The notes below the pieces were generated by a model that saw only the letters and a program-made list of their open reading frames with translations, searched no databases and was not told the DNA's origin. The translations under genes and the position numbers were made by a program. Shown here piece by piece: positions 17,880 through 24,355 of a stretch of 34,053 bases of DNA (its first letter is position 1; the number at the start of each line of letters is the position of its first letter). Source of the DNA: a virus; the IMG/VR virus record IMGVR_UViG_3300017605_000673, positions 1 through 34,053 of that record. One strand, given 5' to 3'.

Positions 17880-18638
17880 TCACCTCGCTTCGAAGGCCGC
17901 CTTGAGGTGGCGGGCGGCGATCCGCCGCGCTTCGGCCGCGTCCTGCCCGGTCGCACCAAGGAAGCCGATGACCGCGTTGATGGCGCCCATGACGACCTCG
18001 GCCTTGGCTTCCTCGATCTTCACAAGCCGTTCGTCGATGCCGAGGCGCGCGTAGGCGACGAGCCGGTCTCCGACTCGGCCGAGGGCACGTTCGTAGACGA
18101 CGATCTCGGAGCGGAGTTGCTCTGCTCCGCGGGCGTCGGTGTAGCGGATCTCTTCGACGTGGAGGTCTTTGACGAGGGTGGCGAGGATGTCCTTGAAGCG
18201 AATCTCTTCGCCGACGTGCTGCGCGAGGGCTGCGAGCGGGTTGTCGACGGGCTCGATGTCGAAGAGGCTGGCGAGTTGCCGCGCTTTCTTCTCGACCTTG
18301 GCTTCTGCCACGCGCCTGTCACCTGCCGCTCTGGTGGTTTTGTTGGCGCCGCCGTGCCGGTAGCAGACGGTGAGGCCGCGGATGGCCCACAGCTTGCAGG
18401 GCTTGGTGCGCTGCCCGTTCGCGTCTTTGGACTTGCCTTGGCAGCGGCGTTCGGGGGGCGGGTTGTGCGAGGGGGTGGGGTGATCCGAGCTGTGGGAGCG
18501 GCAGACGGTGAGGCCGGGGAGCGTCCACATGCTGCAGCGGTAAGGGGCGCCGGGGCGGTGGCTGGTGACCATGGCGGTGCAGCGGCGTTCGGGTGGCGGC
18601 TCGCCTGCCTTGTCTTGGGGGTGGGGGCGGCGCGCCAT
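17880..18638 (-). CDS. terS: Terminase small subunit with tandem cysteine/histidine motifs
   Basis: 252 residues, ending four bases before the large terminase, as expected for the DNA-recognition subunit. The N-terminal third holds two copies of the same metal-binding-like unit: PPPERRCTA ... RCSMWTLPGLTVCRSHS and PPPERRCQG ... PCKLWAIRGLTVCYRHGG, each C-x(n)-C-x9-C-x2-H. The remainder is helical (VEKKARQLASLFDIEPVDNP, VEEIRYTDARGAEQLRSEIV) and ends with LKAAFEAR. ATG 18638 is preferred, with GGGGGA five bases upstream; GTG 18641 is also in frame. The second unit with RHGG is common near such terminases; the tandem duplication is the noteworthy part. Confidence 0.82.
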   Translation of the reverse strand: MARRPHPQDKAGEPPPERRCTAMVTSHRPGAPYRCSMWTLPGLTVCRSHSSDHPTPSHNPPPERRCQGKSKDANGQRTKPCKLWAIRGLTVCYRHGGANKTTRAAGDRRVAEAKVEKKARQLASLFDIEPVDNPLAALAQHVGEEIRFKDILATLVKDLHVEEIRYTDARGAEQLRSEIVVYERALGRVGDRLVAYARLGIDERLVKIEEAKAEVVMGAINAVIGFLGATGQDAAEARRIAARHLKAAFEAR

Positions 18639-18653
18639 CACTTCCCCCTGCGG

Positions 18654-19031
18654 CTACCAGCCGGCGGGAGGTGCTACGGCCTCGGGCTGGGGGTCGGGTT
18701 CGGGTGCGGCTTCGGGGGTGCAGTCGCACCCGGGCAGGTGGTCCGGGTTGGGTGCGGTGCACGCGGCCCGATGGGTGAGGGCTGCGCTGTCGCGGGTAAT
18801 GGCGTGGTCGCCGCAGCCGTGGACGATACGCGTGTAGTCGGCGCAATCGGGGAGCGGCGGGAAGACCGGCGCGGGCTGCTGGGGGTCGGAGAGGAGGAGC
18901 GCCTGGTCGCGGCGGGCCTGCTCGATGGCCTGCTGCTGGGTGACCTCCGCCGGGGTGAGGCGGCGCTGCCAGTTCACGACGGCGGGTACGCCGCACAGGG
19001 TGCAGGCGGGGCCGACGGGTGCGGGCTGCAT
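18654..19031 (-). CDS. Cysteine-rich protein before the terminase genes, function unknown
   Basis: 125 residues from ATG 19031. It begins with a C-x2-C unit (CTLCGVPAVVNW), has a helical middle (TPAEVTQQQAIEQARRDQAL), further cysteines (DCADYTRIVHGCGDH, HRAACTAPNPDHLPGCDC) and a Pro/Glu-rich end. The spaced Cys and His suggest zinc binding. It lies 16 bases upstream of the small terminase, so a packaging-related or accessory role is possible. No ribosome site precedes ATG 19031. A GGGAGG sits six bases before an in-frame ATC, four or five codons upstream, so a rare ATC start is an alternative. Family not recognised. Confidence 0.65.
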   Translation of the reverse strand: MQPAPVGPACTLCGVPAVVNWQRRLTPAEVTQQQAIEQARRDQALLLSDPQQPAPVFPPLPDCADYTRIVHGCGDHAITRDSAALTHRAACTAPNPDHLPGCDCTPEAAPEPDPQPEAVAPPAGW

Positions 19032-19056
19032 GTCGGGGATGATGGCTGGCCTCCCG

Positions 19057-20322
19057 TCAGCAGGTGTAGGAGACGGGTGGTGTCCACAGGCCGCCGTCGC
19101 CCGGGGTGCCGGTGGCGGGGCCGTAGTCGAGAGGCGTGAGAATCGTGTCCGCGGAAGTTTCGTTGCGGTCGCCGGTCCAGGTGTCGATCACCTGCCAGGG
19201 CTCGCCGTCCAGGATGGATACGGTGCGGGGCTGGCCGCCGCAGGAGTTGGCGCTGATCGCGCGGCGTCCGTTGGCGGGCATCCCGAAGCCGAGGTTGGCC
19301 GGGGTGGTCCAGCCGGTGTAGAGGCTGGGGGCGGTGGCGTAGCCGGTCTGGCTGCCGGTGCAGTAGCCGCATCCGGGGTCGCTGTAGGTGAGGACGTAGG
19401 CGCCGGTGGCCTGGTCGTACCAGCCGCCGGGGCTCTCGGCGTTGGCCACGCCGGCGACCGCGCGGACGCCAGTACCGGTGCCGCCCACACCCCACTGGTT
19501 GAGCTGCTCCAAGTTGAGCTGGGTAGCGCCGGGCATCGTGCAGACGATCGCGGGGGCCTGGCCGGGTGTGCCGGAGGTGATCACGCCGAGGTCGCCGTTG
19601 CCCGCGCAGACGCCCAGGCTGGGTTTGCTGTAGGAGCCGTGGGGGGCGCCGGCGCCCGGCCCGCACGGGCCGAGCGGGCCGTTGCAGCCCATGGCGTTGT
19701 ACGCGTTCGCATGGTTGCGGGAGTAGTCGATGGGGCTGTTGAACCACAGGATGAACACGCCGTCGGCGCTGCCCCAGGTGTCCCTGCGGATCATGCGGGG
19801 GTTGAAGCAACCTTGCCCCGTGTCGCCGCACTCGTGACTCCAGGTGAGTCCGGACCACGGGTCGATGTCGCTGGGGCTGAACAACTGGGTGGGCGTCGAC
19901 CAGGGGCCGCTGAGGGTGGCCGCGGTGCTGACCCCGAACCCGCACCAGGGCGTGTTCTGCACGTACCACTGGTAGCCGCAGCCGTACATGGTGCCGTACA
20001 TCGCGTAGCGGCCGTCATCGAGCCGGGTGACCGTCGAGTCGTGCAGGTCCAGGCCGCTGATCTGGACGCCACCGCCCGTCAGCGCCTGAACGGTTCGCGG
20101 GCCGGCGGCATGGCGCGGGCGCACCGTGGCCGGGGCGGGCGGGAGGAGCGGCGGGTGCGGCCCGTCATCGTGCGGGCCGGGATGGACCGTGGCCGGGGCG
20201 AGTCGAGTGGTGCTGCTGGTGGGCGCGGCCAGGGCTACCGCGGGTGCGGCTGGCGCCCCGCCACCGAGAGCCGCCACCAGGGCGAGGGCGAGAACGGCGA
20301 GGACGGCACGCAGACGCGACAA
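19057..20322 (-). CDS. Secreted GH43-like beta-propeller glycosidase homologue
   Basis: 421 residues from TTG 20322 (AGGAG seven bases upstream). Residues 1 to about 33 form a Sec signal peptide: MSRLR, then a long hydrophobic core, ending AVALAAP. A Pro/His-rich linker follows. From about 75 on it reads as a five-bladed propeller: LDLHDSTVTRLDDGRYAMYG (the first-blade Asp of family 43), CFNPRMIRRDTWGSADGVFI, and NAESPGGWYDQATGAYVLTY, which fits the 'E-x-P....g.YyL.yS' general-acid blade. The position normally holding the middle Asp reads N-P, so activity is uncertain. Many cysteines suggest disulfides and export. A role in host wall polysaccharide, spore or mycelium surface is inferred. It is a cargo-type gene in the packaging region. 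Confidence 0.8.
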   Translation of the reverse strand: MSRLRAVLAVLALALVAALGGGAPAAPAVALAAPTSSTTRLAPATVHPGPHDDGPHPPLLPPAPATVRPRHAAGPRTVQALTGGGVQISGLDLHDSTVTRLDDGRYAMYGTMYGCGYQWYVQNTPWCGFGVSTAATLSGPWSTPTQLFSPSDIDPWSGLTWSHECGDTGQGCFNPRMIRRDTWGSADGVFILWFNSPIDYSRNHANAYNAMGCNGPLGPCGPGAGAPHGSYSKPSLGVCAGNGDLGVITSGTPGQAPAIVCTMPGATQLNLEQLNQWGVGGTGTGVRAVAGVANAESPGGWYDQATGAYVLTYSDPGCGYCTGSQTGYATAPSLYTGWTTPANLGFGMPANGRRAISANSCGGQPRTVSILDGEPWQVIDTWTGDRNETSADTILTPLDYGPATGTPGDGGLWTPPVSYTC

Positions 20323-20385
20323 CGAGGACTCCTGGCTGGTGGGGTGTGGGGGGCGCTCTGCCCCGGGGGGTAGCGCAGGAGGTTC

Positions 20386-20430
20386 CCCGCTGCCCGGCCG
20401 GGCTCCGTGGGCCGGTGGCTGGGCAGCGGG
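20386..20430. repeat. Perfect 10-base inverted repeat in the gene-free gap
   Basis: CCCGCTGCCC at 20386-20395 pairs exactly with GGGCAGCGGG at 20421-20430; smaller GGCC pairs lie inside. It sits 64 bases upstream of the secreted-protein start. No T tract follows. It may be an operator, attenuator or part of the leader RNA. Confidence 0.55.
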
Positions 20431-20440
20431 AGTGGATTAC

Positions 20441-20474
20441 CGCGCGGCCCGGCCCGTCAGGTGCGGGCCGCGCG
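20441..20474. repeat. Second perfect 10-base inverted repeat in the same gap
   Basis: CGCGCGGCCC (20441-20450) pairs with GGGCCGCGCG (20465-20474), loop 14 bases. With the neighbouring repeat it fills much of the 218-base gap 20323-20540. Apart from these two repeats I see nothing in the gap, and no convincing -10/-35 pair. Confidence 0.55.
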
Positions 20475-20540
20475 GGCAGGCGACGCTGGACGCATCAGCC
20501 TGCGGGCCCCGGCGACGTAGCGGCGGGGCGCATGGGGGGG

Positions 20541-20765
20541 TCAGGCCGCGGCGTATGTGCGGCGGGCGCGCTCGCGAGTCGCCTTCTCAGCGCGAATCAC
20601 GTCGATTGCGAGGAACAGCGGCCGGTCTCGCCAGTCGCGACTGGCCTCGACCAGAAGGCCGCGGTACTTCCAGTTGCGGACCACATTGGGCGAAACCTGG
20701 GCGGCCTCGGCCGCTTGGGCCACCGTCCACTTCGTGGCCTGCAGGTCAACATCGAGGTCGACCAT
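20541..20765 (-). CDS. Small MerR/excisionase-like helix-turn-helix protein
   Basis: 74 residues from ATG 20765, with GGGGGTGA upstream. Residues about 13-38 (WTVAQAAEAAQVSPNVVRNW, KYRGLL) are a winged-HTH of the MerR/excisionase kind that reads DNA. The rest is a basic helix (RAEKATRERARRTYAAA). It is the first gene after the strong terminator at 20798-20823, at the boundary between early and late modules. A regulator of late genes or a recombination directionality factor for the serine recombinase are both possible; nothing in the sequence decides between them. Confidence 0.75.
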   Translation of the reverse strand: MVDLDVDLQATKWTVAQAAEAAQVSPNVVRNWKYRGLLVEASRDWRDRPLFLAIDVIRAEKATRERARRTYAAA

Positions 20766-20797
20766 GGCTCTTCACCCCCGAGTTCTGGGCAAACGAA

Positions 20798-20823
20798 AAG
20801 GCCCCGCGCGGCGGCGGGGCCTT
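20798..20823 (-). terminator. Rho-independent terminator closing the early module
   Basis: Arms AAGGCCCCGC (20798-20807) and GCGGGGCCTT (20814-20823) pair perfectly over 10 bases with a 6-base loop. On the minus strand the stem is followed by TTCGTTT. It lies 56 bases past the stop of the gene ending at 20879 and 33 bases before the next start. Confidence 0.85.
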
Positions 20824-20878
20824 CCGGAAGCGTGCATGGTTCTCCGCAGGACAGGGTCACGTATGACGTGGGGTGCCG

Positions 20879-21616
20879 TCAAGCTGCGGCGATAATCGAC
20901 GCGTTCAGGGCCTTGACATACGCGTCGTACTCGGGGCGGGTCATGACGCGGCGGCAGTCCGGGTCGCGGCATTCGATGCACGGCTGGCCCCCGGCGAGGC
21001 GGAGTTCGCGGGATTCGATGAGGTAGGGGCCGTGGCAGCGGGGGCAGGGTGCGAGGCGTTTCACGTCGCGCTGTTCGTCCTGCTTGGTGAAGCGTTCCGC
21101 GGTGCGGTGCCAGGCGTTGATCTGTGCGGCGGGGTTGGCGGAGTCCCGGTCGTGGGCTTCGCGCGCGGCGGGGTGGTGGGTAAGCGCCCATTCGAGGTGG
21201 GCGTTCAGGAACGTGACGGCCCCGGTGAGCGTGGCGCCTTCGGTGCCGCGCCCGGGCCGTGTGCGGAGCTGGCGCAACTCGCGGATGTCGTCTTCCAACT
21301 CCAGGAGGCCGCCGACGATGTGGTCGGTGAGGATCCGTGAGGCCTGTCCGGGCCAGGGCGGCACGGTGACGGTGGACCGGCCGATGGTGCCGATCTTCGG
21401 GCCCCGCGAGCCGTGGGCCGCTTCGAGGTGGATCGCGGCTACCAGCTCGGGGAGGTCGCCGAGCTGCTGGCGGGCGCGGACGCTACAGGGTTCGCAGTGG
21501 ATCGGCTGGCCCCAGCGGGGGGCGAGGTCGTGCGGGGTGCCGTGCTGGGCGAGCTTCAGTTCGGCTTCACGCCAGGCGTGGTTCTCGCGGCCGGGGCAGG
21601 CGGTGGGGGTGTTCAT
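20879..21616 (-). CDS. Zinc-ribbon protein, last gene of the early module, function unknown
   Basis: 245 residues from ATG 21616, which overlaps the previous stop by four bases (ATGA). The N-terminus (CPGRENHAWREAELKLAQHG, then HCEPCSVRARQQLGDLP) carries a C..C-x2-C unit. The middle is helical (GLLELEDDIRELRQLRTRPG, FLNAHLEWALTHHP). The C-terminal part has a second zinc ribbon: CPRCHGPYLI ... QPCIECRDPDCRRV. Such two-ended zinc proteins are common in Streptomyces phages and integrative elements, but I cannot name the family. DNA or RNA binding is the plain inference. Confidence 0.75.
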   Translation of the reverse strand: MNTPTACPGRENHAWREAELKLAQHGTPHDLAPRWGQPIHCEPCSVRARQQLGDLPELVAAIHLEAAHGSRGPKIGTIGRSTVTVPPWPGQASRILTDHIVGGLLELEDDIRELRQLRTRPGRGTEGATLTGAVTFLNAHLEWALTHHPAAREAHDRDSANPAAQINAWHRTAERFTKQDEQRDVKRLAPCPRCHGPYLIESRELRLAGGQPCIECRDPDCRRVMTRPEYDAYVKALNASIIAAA

Positions 21617-22188
21617 GCGGCGACCCCATCCGTGAGCATCCTGGGCCCGGGCTCGGCGCCCATGCGCCCCCTCGCGCCGGGCCCCAGCCAGTCTTCTTTG
21701 CGCGCTCGGCTGACCCACGTGCGGATAGTTCCCTCGGGTCGTCCGAAGCGCTCGGCCAGTCGTTGAATCGCCCGTCGGTCCTTCCCTGGGCCGGTTTCTT
21801 CCAGGTAGGCGAAGGCCACCTTGCGGAGCAGATCGTCAGTCATGGCTGTGCGCCCCGACGTTTCGGGGATCGAGCTGTCGCCTTCGCTGAAAACGCCGGG
21901 CGCGGCTTCCTCGCCCAGGAATGTCTTCGTGCCGCGCCGACGGGCCTCTTCAAGGATGACGTGGGCGCGGACGGCGGTGAGCAAGTCGCCGAGCGGTGCG
22001 CTGCGGAGCAACCGGAGCGTCACTCCTGCCGGTGGGGGCGCGACGACTTCCGCTCGGGTGATGGCGAGACCGGCGGTCCCTCGGGAGACATCTCCCGTGA
22101 TCTCGTAGCCTTCGCCGGTGTAAGCGAAGTGGACGACGACGCCGTCGGTCTGCTGCTCGGGCGGGATGGGTTCGACCTTGAGTTGCAT
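21613..22188 (-). CDS. Protein with C-terminal helix-turn-helix, function unknown
   Basis: 191 residues from ATG 22188, with GGGAG upstream. Residues 1-55 form a beta-rich part (VVVHFAYTGEGYEITGDVSR). Residues about 65-85 are a helix (PLGDLLTAVRAHVILEEARR). Residues about 120-175 are an HTH: LLRKVAFAYLEETGPGKDRR, AIQRLAERFGRPEGTIRTWV, SRARKEDWLGPG. That end resembles the small HTH domains of many Streptomyces mobile-element proteins. It is coupled to the following zinc-ribbon gene by ATGA. A regulatory role in the early module is likely but inferred. Confidence 0.72.
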   Translation of the reverse strand: MQLKVEPIPPEQQTDGVVVHFAYTGEGYEITGDVSRGTAGLAITRAEVVAPPPAGVTLRLLRSAPLGDLLTAVRAHVILEEARRRGTKTFLGEEAAPGVFSEGDSSIPETSGRTAMTDDLLRKVAFAYLEETGPGKDRRAIQRLAERFGRPEGTIRTWVSRARKEDWLGPGARGRMGAEPGPRMLTDGVAA

Positions 22189-22240
22189 GACGGGCTCCCA
22201 GGTGTGCGGCTACGGCCCCAGTGTGCGGGATTCGCCCGGC

Positions 22241-22268
22241 AGTGCCCGGGGGTGTCGGCCCGGGCACT
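22241..22268. other. Perfect 10-base-pair hairpin in an intergenic gap
   Basis: AGTGCCCGGG (22241-22250) pairs with CCCGGGCACT (22259-22268), loop 8 bases. It follows the stop at 22287 by 18 bases and lies upstream of the start at 22188. No T tract on either strand, so it is either a U-less terminator or an RNA stability element. Confidence 0.6.
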
Positions 22269-22286
22269 GTGTGCGGCGTTGCCGGG

Positions 22287-22457
22287 CTATTCGTGGCCGG
22301 CCTCTCCGCCGCACCAGCAGCAGGTGTAGTGCCCGGGCTGTGCGGCGGGTGCCGTGTGTTTCCAGTCGGGGATGCCGCAGCGGGCGCAGTATCCGGAGTT
22401 CTCGGGGTTGCCGGTCGGGGGCATGTAGGCGTCGCAGACGCCGGGGTGGTCGGTCAC
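22287..22457 (-). CDS. Tiny zinc-ribbon protein (56 residues)
   Basis: Starts at GTG 22457, overlapping the recombinase stop by four bases (GTGA), with GGAG five bases upstream. The product (MTDHPGVCDAYMPPTG, YCARCGIPDWKH, HYTCCWCGGEAGHE) has two C-x2-C pairs and suitably placed histidines, consistent with one or two bound zinc ions. Proteins of this kind are frequent in actinophage early regions. The coupling to the recombinase suggests co-expression, but partner and role are unknown. Confidence 0.68.
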   Translation of the reverse strand: MTDHPGVCDAYMPPTGNPENSGYCARCGIPDWKHTAPAAQPGHYTCCWCGGEAGHE

Positions 22458-23029
22458 TTCTTCTCCAGGTAGCGGTAGATGGTGGTGCGGGCGACACCGA
22501 GTTCGTCGGCGATGACCTGGACGGTGTGCTTGCGCTTGCCGTCGTCGCCGAGTTCGTCGTACATCTGCTGGGCGAGTGCGACCTGGCGGGGTTTGAGTGC
22601 GGGCTTCCGGCCGCCGATGCGGCCTCGGGCACGTGCCGCCGCGAGCCCGTCCATGGTGTTCGCGACGATCATCTCCCGCTGTAGTTCGGCGAGGACGGAG
22701 AGCATCCCGAACATGGCCCGGCCTTCGGGTGTCGCGGTGTTGATGCCCTGCTCGATGACGTGCAACTCGATGCCGCGGTCCCGGAAGTCGACGCCGAGGT
22801 TGATGAGTTGCTGCACCGACCGGGATATGCGATCGAGGCGGGTCACGCGGAGTGTGTCGCCGGTGCGGAGTCGCAGCATGAGCGTGTCGAACTGGGGTCG
22901 TGACGCCTTGGCTCCGCTTACGTGGTCGAGGTGGATGTTGTCCCTCGGCACCTCGGCGCGGAGGAGAGCGTCGATCTGGTGGTCGGGGTTCTGGTCTGCG
23001 GTGGAGACGCGTGCGTACCCAAAGTCCAT
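22454..23029 (-). CDS. Small serine recombinase (resolvase/invertase family)
   Basis: 191 residues from ATG 23029, the size of resolvases and DNA invertases rather than of large serine integrases (450 or more). The catalytic domain is complete: GYARVSTADQNPDHQ with Ser9 as nucleophile, TLRVTRLDRISRSVQQL with the active arginines, EGRAMFGMLSVLAELQREMI leading into the long helix E. A Hin-like C-terminal HTH ends the protein (VQVIADELGVARTTIYRYLE). It could resolve genome multimers, invert a segment or act at a site in its own upstream region. An upstream frame reaching GTG 23119 is rejected for lack of a ribosome site and of family homology. A likely leaderless promoter lies directly upstream. 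Confidence 0.92.
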   Translation of the reverse strand: MDFGYARVSTADQNPDHQIDALLRAEVPRDNIHLDHVSGAKASRPQFDTLMLRLRTGDTLRVTRLDRISRSVQQLINLGVDFRDRGIELHVIEQGINTATPEGRAMFGMLSVLAELQREMIVANTMDGLAAARARGRIGGRKPALKPRQVALAQQMYDELGDDGKRKHTVQVIADELGVARTTIYRYLEKK

Positions 23030-23036
23030 GTCAAAT

Positions 23037-23065
23037 AGCTTACCCCGGTAGCCGTTTGTCGTCAT
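23037..23065 (-). promoter_or_regulatory. Probable leaderless promoter of the recombinase gene
   Basis: On the minus strand, ATGACG (23065-23060, one mismatch to TTGACG), a 17-base spacer, then TAAGCT (23042-23037, fits TANNNT). Seven bases later comes the ATG at 23029, so the transcript would begin at or next to the start codon. No Shine-Dalgarno sequence precedes this ATG at normal spacing. Confidence 0.5.
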
Positions 23066-23071
23066 AGATTC

Positions 23072-23129
23072 GCGACACGGGTTCTCGACGGTTTTGACTC
23101 GAACTTCCACGGAGGTCACCGAGTGTCGC
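23072..23129. repeat. Nested inverted repeats upstream of the recombinase
   Basis: GCGACAC (23072-23078) is repeated inverted as GTGTCGC (23123-23129). Inside, GTTCTCGAC and GACTCGAAC form a weaker dyad around a short T-rich centre (about 23080-23104). Position, size and AT content fit a crossover or res-type site for the recombinase, but an operator is equally possible. I find nothing else in the gap 23030-23196. Confidence 0.35.
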
Positions 23130-23196
23130 CAACCGATCGTTTAATGGGCAGTCACTTGCCGTCACCAGGGCCGAATTGGGCCACGGCGAGCCGCAC

Positions 23197-23415
23197 TCAC
23201 CCCCCGAACAGCCCGTCCTGCTCCACCTCGAACCGCCCGACACCGGGTGCGGTCCGCAGGCCGAGCTTCGCGGCACAGTCCTCGCCCACGCCGAGCGTGC
23301 GCGCGGTGCGCCCCACCAACGGCCTGCCACACACCCGGCAGTGGACAACACGCCGCCCCGCAGCCAACTCCTCGTCGGTCGCGAGGCCAGGCAGCGGGGC
23401 GGCGTGGTCGGTCAT
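23197..23415 (-). CDS. DUF6011-like small zinc-binding protein
   Basis: 72 residues from ATG 23415, with GGGTGAGA upstream. The pattern HCRVCGRPLVGRTARTLGVG followed by EDCAAKLGL matches the 'C.vCgrpL....a..G.G..C' signature that I associate with DUF6011 domains of phages and actinobacteria. Three or four cysteines would hold one zinc. The ATG overlaps the formal stop of the upstream frame (ATGA). No molecular role is established that I know of. Confidence 0.75.
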   Translation of the reverse strand: MTDHAAPLPGLATDEELAAGRRVVHCRVCGRPLVGRTARTLGVGEDCAAKLGLRTAPGVGRFEVEQDGLFGG

Positions 23416-24134
23416 GGGGCCAGTCTCACCCGGGCGGGGTGCGCCACATGACCCTGAGCGCCTGGTCGAGGAGGCGTTCGGCGCGGGGGTGAGTGCCTCC
23501 GGGTTGCGCCCGCGCGTTGACGAGGCCTCGCCCGGTCCGATGGGTTTCGTGGTCGATGATCCGCATGAAGGCGAGTTGCTCGGTGAGGCTGAGGCGTATG
23601 ACGGGCCGCCGATCGCCGGGACCGCCGCTCATCTCGGGCCGGGCCGGGCCCGGGCCCGGGCTCGGGCGGCCGGGCACCGGCGATGCGGCCGCGGAGGCTG
23701 CCCGCGCCCGGGTCCGGGTCGTGTTCGGCGAGGACGTCGCCGAGCATCTCGTGCAGGATCCGCGCCTCGGCGAGGGGGATCTCGACAGGCACGGGCCCGG
23801 CGTGGCCGATGGCGTGGACGTCGATCTCGATGACCGCCGTGTCTCCGGTGCCGCGGGAGGCGACCGTCTCCGCCCATGTGAAGGCGTAGGGGCTTGGCGC
23901 GGGTTCGGCCATGAACGCGTGGGCCCAGTCCTGCCGGTAGTCGCACCCGGGTTCGGGGCAGCGCCATCCCTGATCGGTGGCGGTGAGCTTCCTGTGGTCC
24001 CCGGGGTGTTCGTTGGGGCAGTTGAACGGGTGCATCCAGCCGTCCCGCTGGTACCGGTTGAGCGCGAAGACCTGCTCGTTCGTCCACGGAGCGCGGATCG
24101 GGGCGGTCCCGTTGTGGGGCTGGTCGGTGGTCAC
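23412..24134 (-). CDS. Zinc-finger protein whose 3' third appears frame-shifted
   Basis: The open frame starts at GTG 24134 (AGGAGACCCA upstream, GTGA overlap with the gene before). The first 160 residues look genuine: ALNRYQRDGWMHPFNCPNEH, RCPEPGCDYRQDWAHAFMAE (two zinc-binding pairs), then IEIDVHAIGHAGPVPVEIPL and ARILHEMLGDVLAEHDPDPG. After about residue 165 it becomes rich in R, P and H with poor third-position GC. From there another frame (23426-23677) carries the coding signal. The switch falls in a CCCGGG-repeat tract near 23640-23665. Either two genes overlap, or one protein of about 236 residues is split by an indel or ribosomal frameshift. Confidence 0.6.
   Translation of the reverse strand: MTTDQPHNGTAPIRAPWTNEQVFALNRYQRDGWMHPFNCPNEHPGDHRKLTATDQGWRCPEPGCDYRQDWAHAFMAEPAPSPYAFTWAETVASRGTGDTAVIEIDVHAIGHAGPVPVEIPLAEARILHEMLGDVLAEHDPDPGAGSLRGRIAGARPPEPGPGPGPARDERRSRRSAARHTPQPHRATRLHADHRPRNPSDRARPRQRAGATRRHSPPRRTPPRPGAQGHVAHPARVRLAP
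23426..23677 (-). CDS. Overlapping coding frame, probable second part of the zinc-finger gene
   Basis: 83 codons if begun at GTG 23677, or 68 from ATG 23632; neither start has a ribosome site. The frame shows strong G/C third positions throughout, unlike the long frame it overlaps, and a natural-looking protein (RPVIRLSLTEQLAFMRIIDH, ETHRTGRGLVNARAQPGG, RAERLLDQALRVMWRTPPG). Its stop at 23428-23426 leaves a normal 10-base gap to the next gene, with the ribosome site between them. It is in +1 relation to the upstream frame. Read as a separate small protein or as the C-terminal part of the upstream one. Confidence 0.6.
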   Translation of the reverse strand: MPGRPSPGPGPARPEMSGGPGDRRPVIRLSLTEQLAFMRIIDHETHRTGRGLVNARAQPGGTHPRAERLLDQALRVMWRTPPG

Positions 24135-24355
24135 TGGGTCTCCTGGTGGCGTTGCCGGTAGTCATCAAGGAGGTGGCGGTCGTCCAGTACGCCGAGGCCG
24201 AACCGCGCGGTGGCATCCGGGTACGCGCCCTGGCTGAACGCGGCGGACTTGCCGAGCGACACGTGCATGGCGACCTTCACGAGCTGGTCGAACGCGGCGA
24301 GCGGGATCGTGATGGTGGAAGCCGGGGCGGGCTTGTCGCGGGGCTGGTCAGTCAT
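24131..24355 (-). CDS. Small conserved protein, function unknown
   Basis: 74 residues from ATG 24355 (MTDQPRDKPAPASTI), with AAGGAGG five bases upstream. An earlier opening at 24493 is an off-frame reading of the neighbouring gene. The product has a strand (STITIPLAAFDQLVKVAMHV) and a helical end (LLDDYRQRHQETQ). It starts eight bases inside the preceding gene and ends in a GTGA overlap with the next. No family recognised. Confidence 0.65.
   Translation of the reverse strand: MTDQPRDKPAPASTITIPLAAFDQLVKVAMHVSLGKSAAFSQGAYPDATARFGLGVLDDRHLLDDYRQRHQETQ

Noticed and set aside
17760-20373. Two long plus-strand open frames opposite terminase and the secreted-protein gene
   Set aside because: Antisense shadows with repetitive Gly/Ala/Val/Arg composition and no family features.
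22454-23119. Serine recombinase read as a phage integrase with attP next to it
   Set aside because: At 191 residues it lacks the large C-terminal DNA-binding part of serine integrases, and no tRNA-like or core sequence typical of an att site was seen.
23640-23668. CCCGGG repeats considered as a CRISPR or iteron array
   Set aside because: Units are only six bases long with no spacers and lie inside a coding region; simple low-complexity GC sequence.
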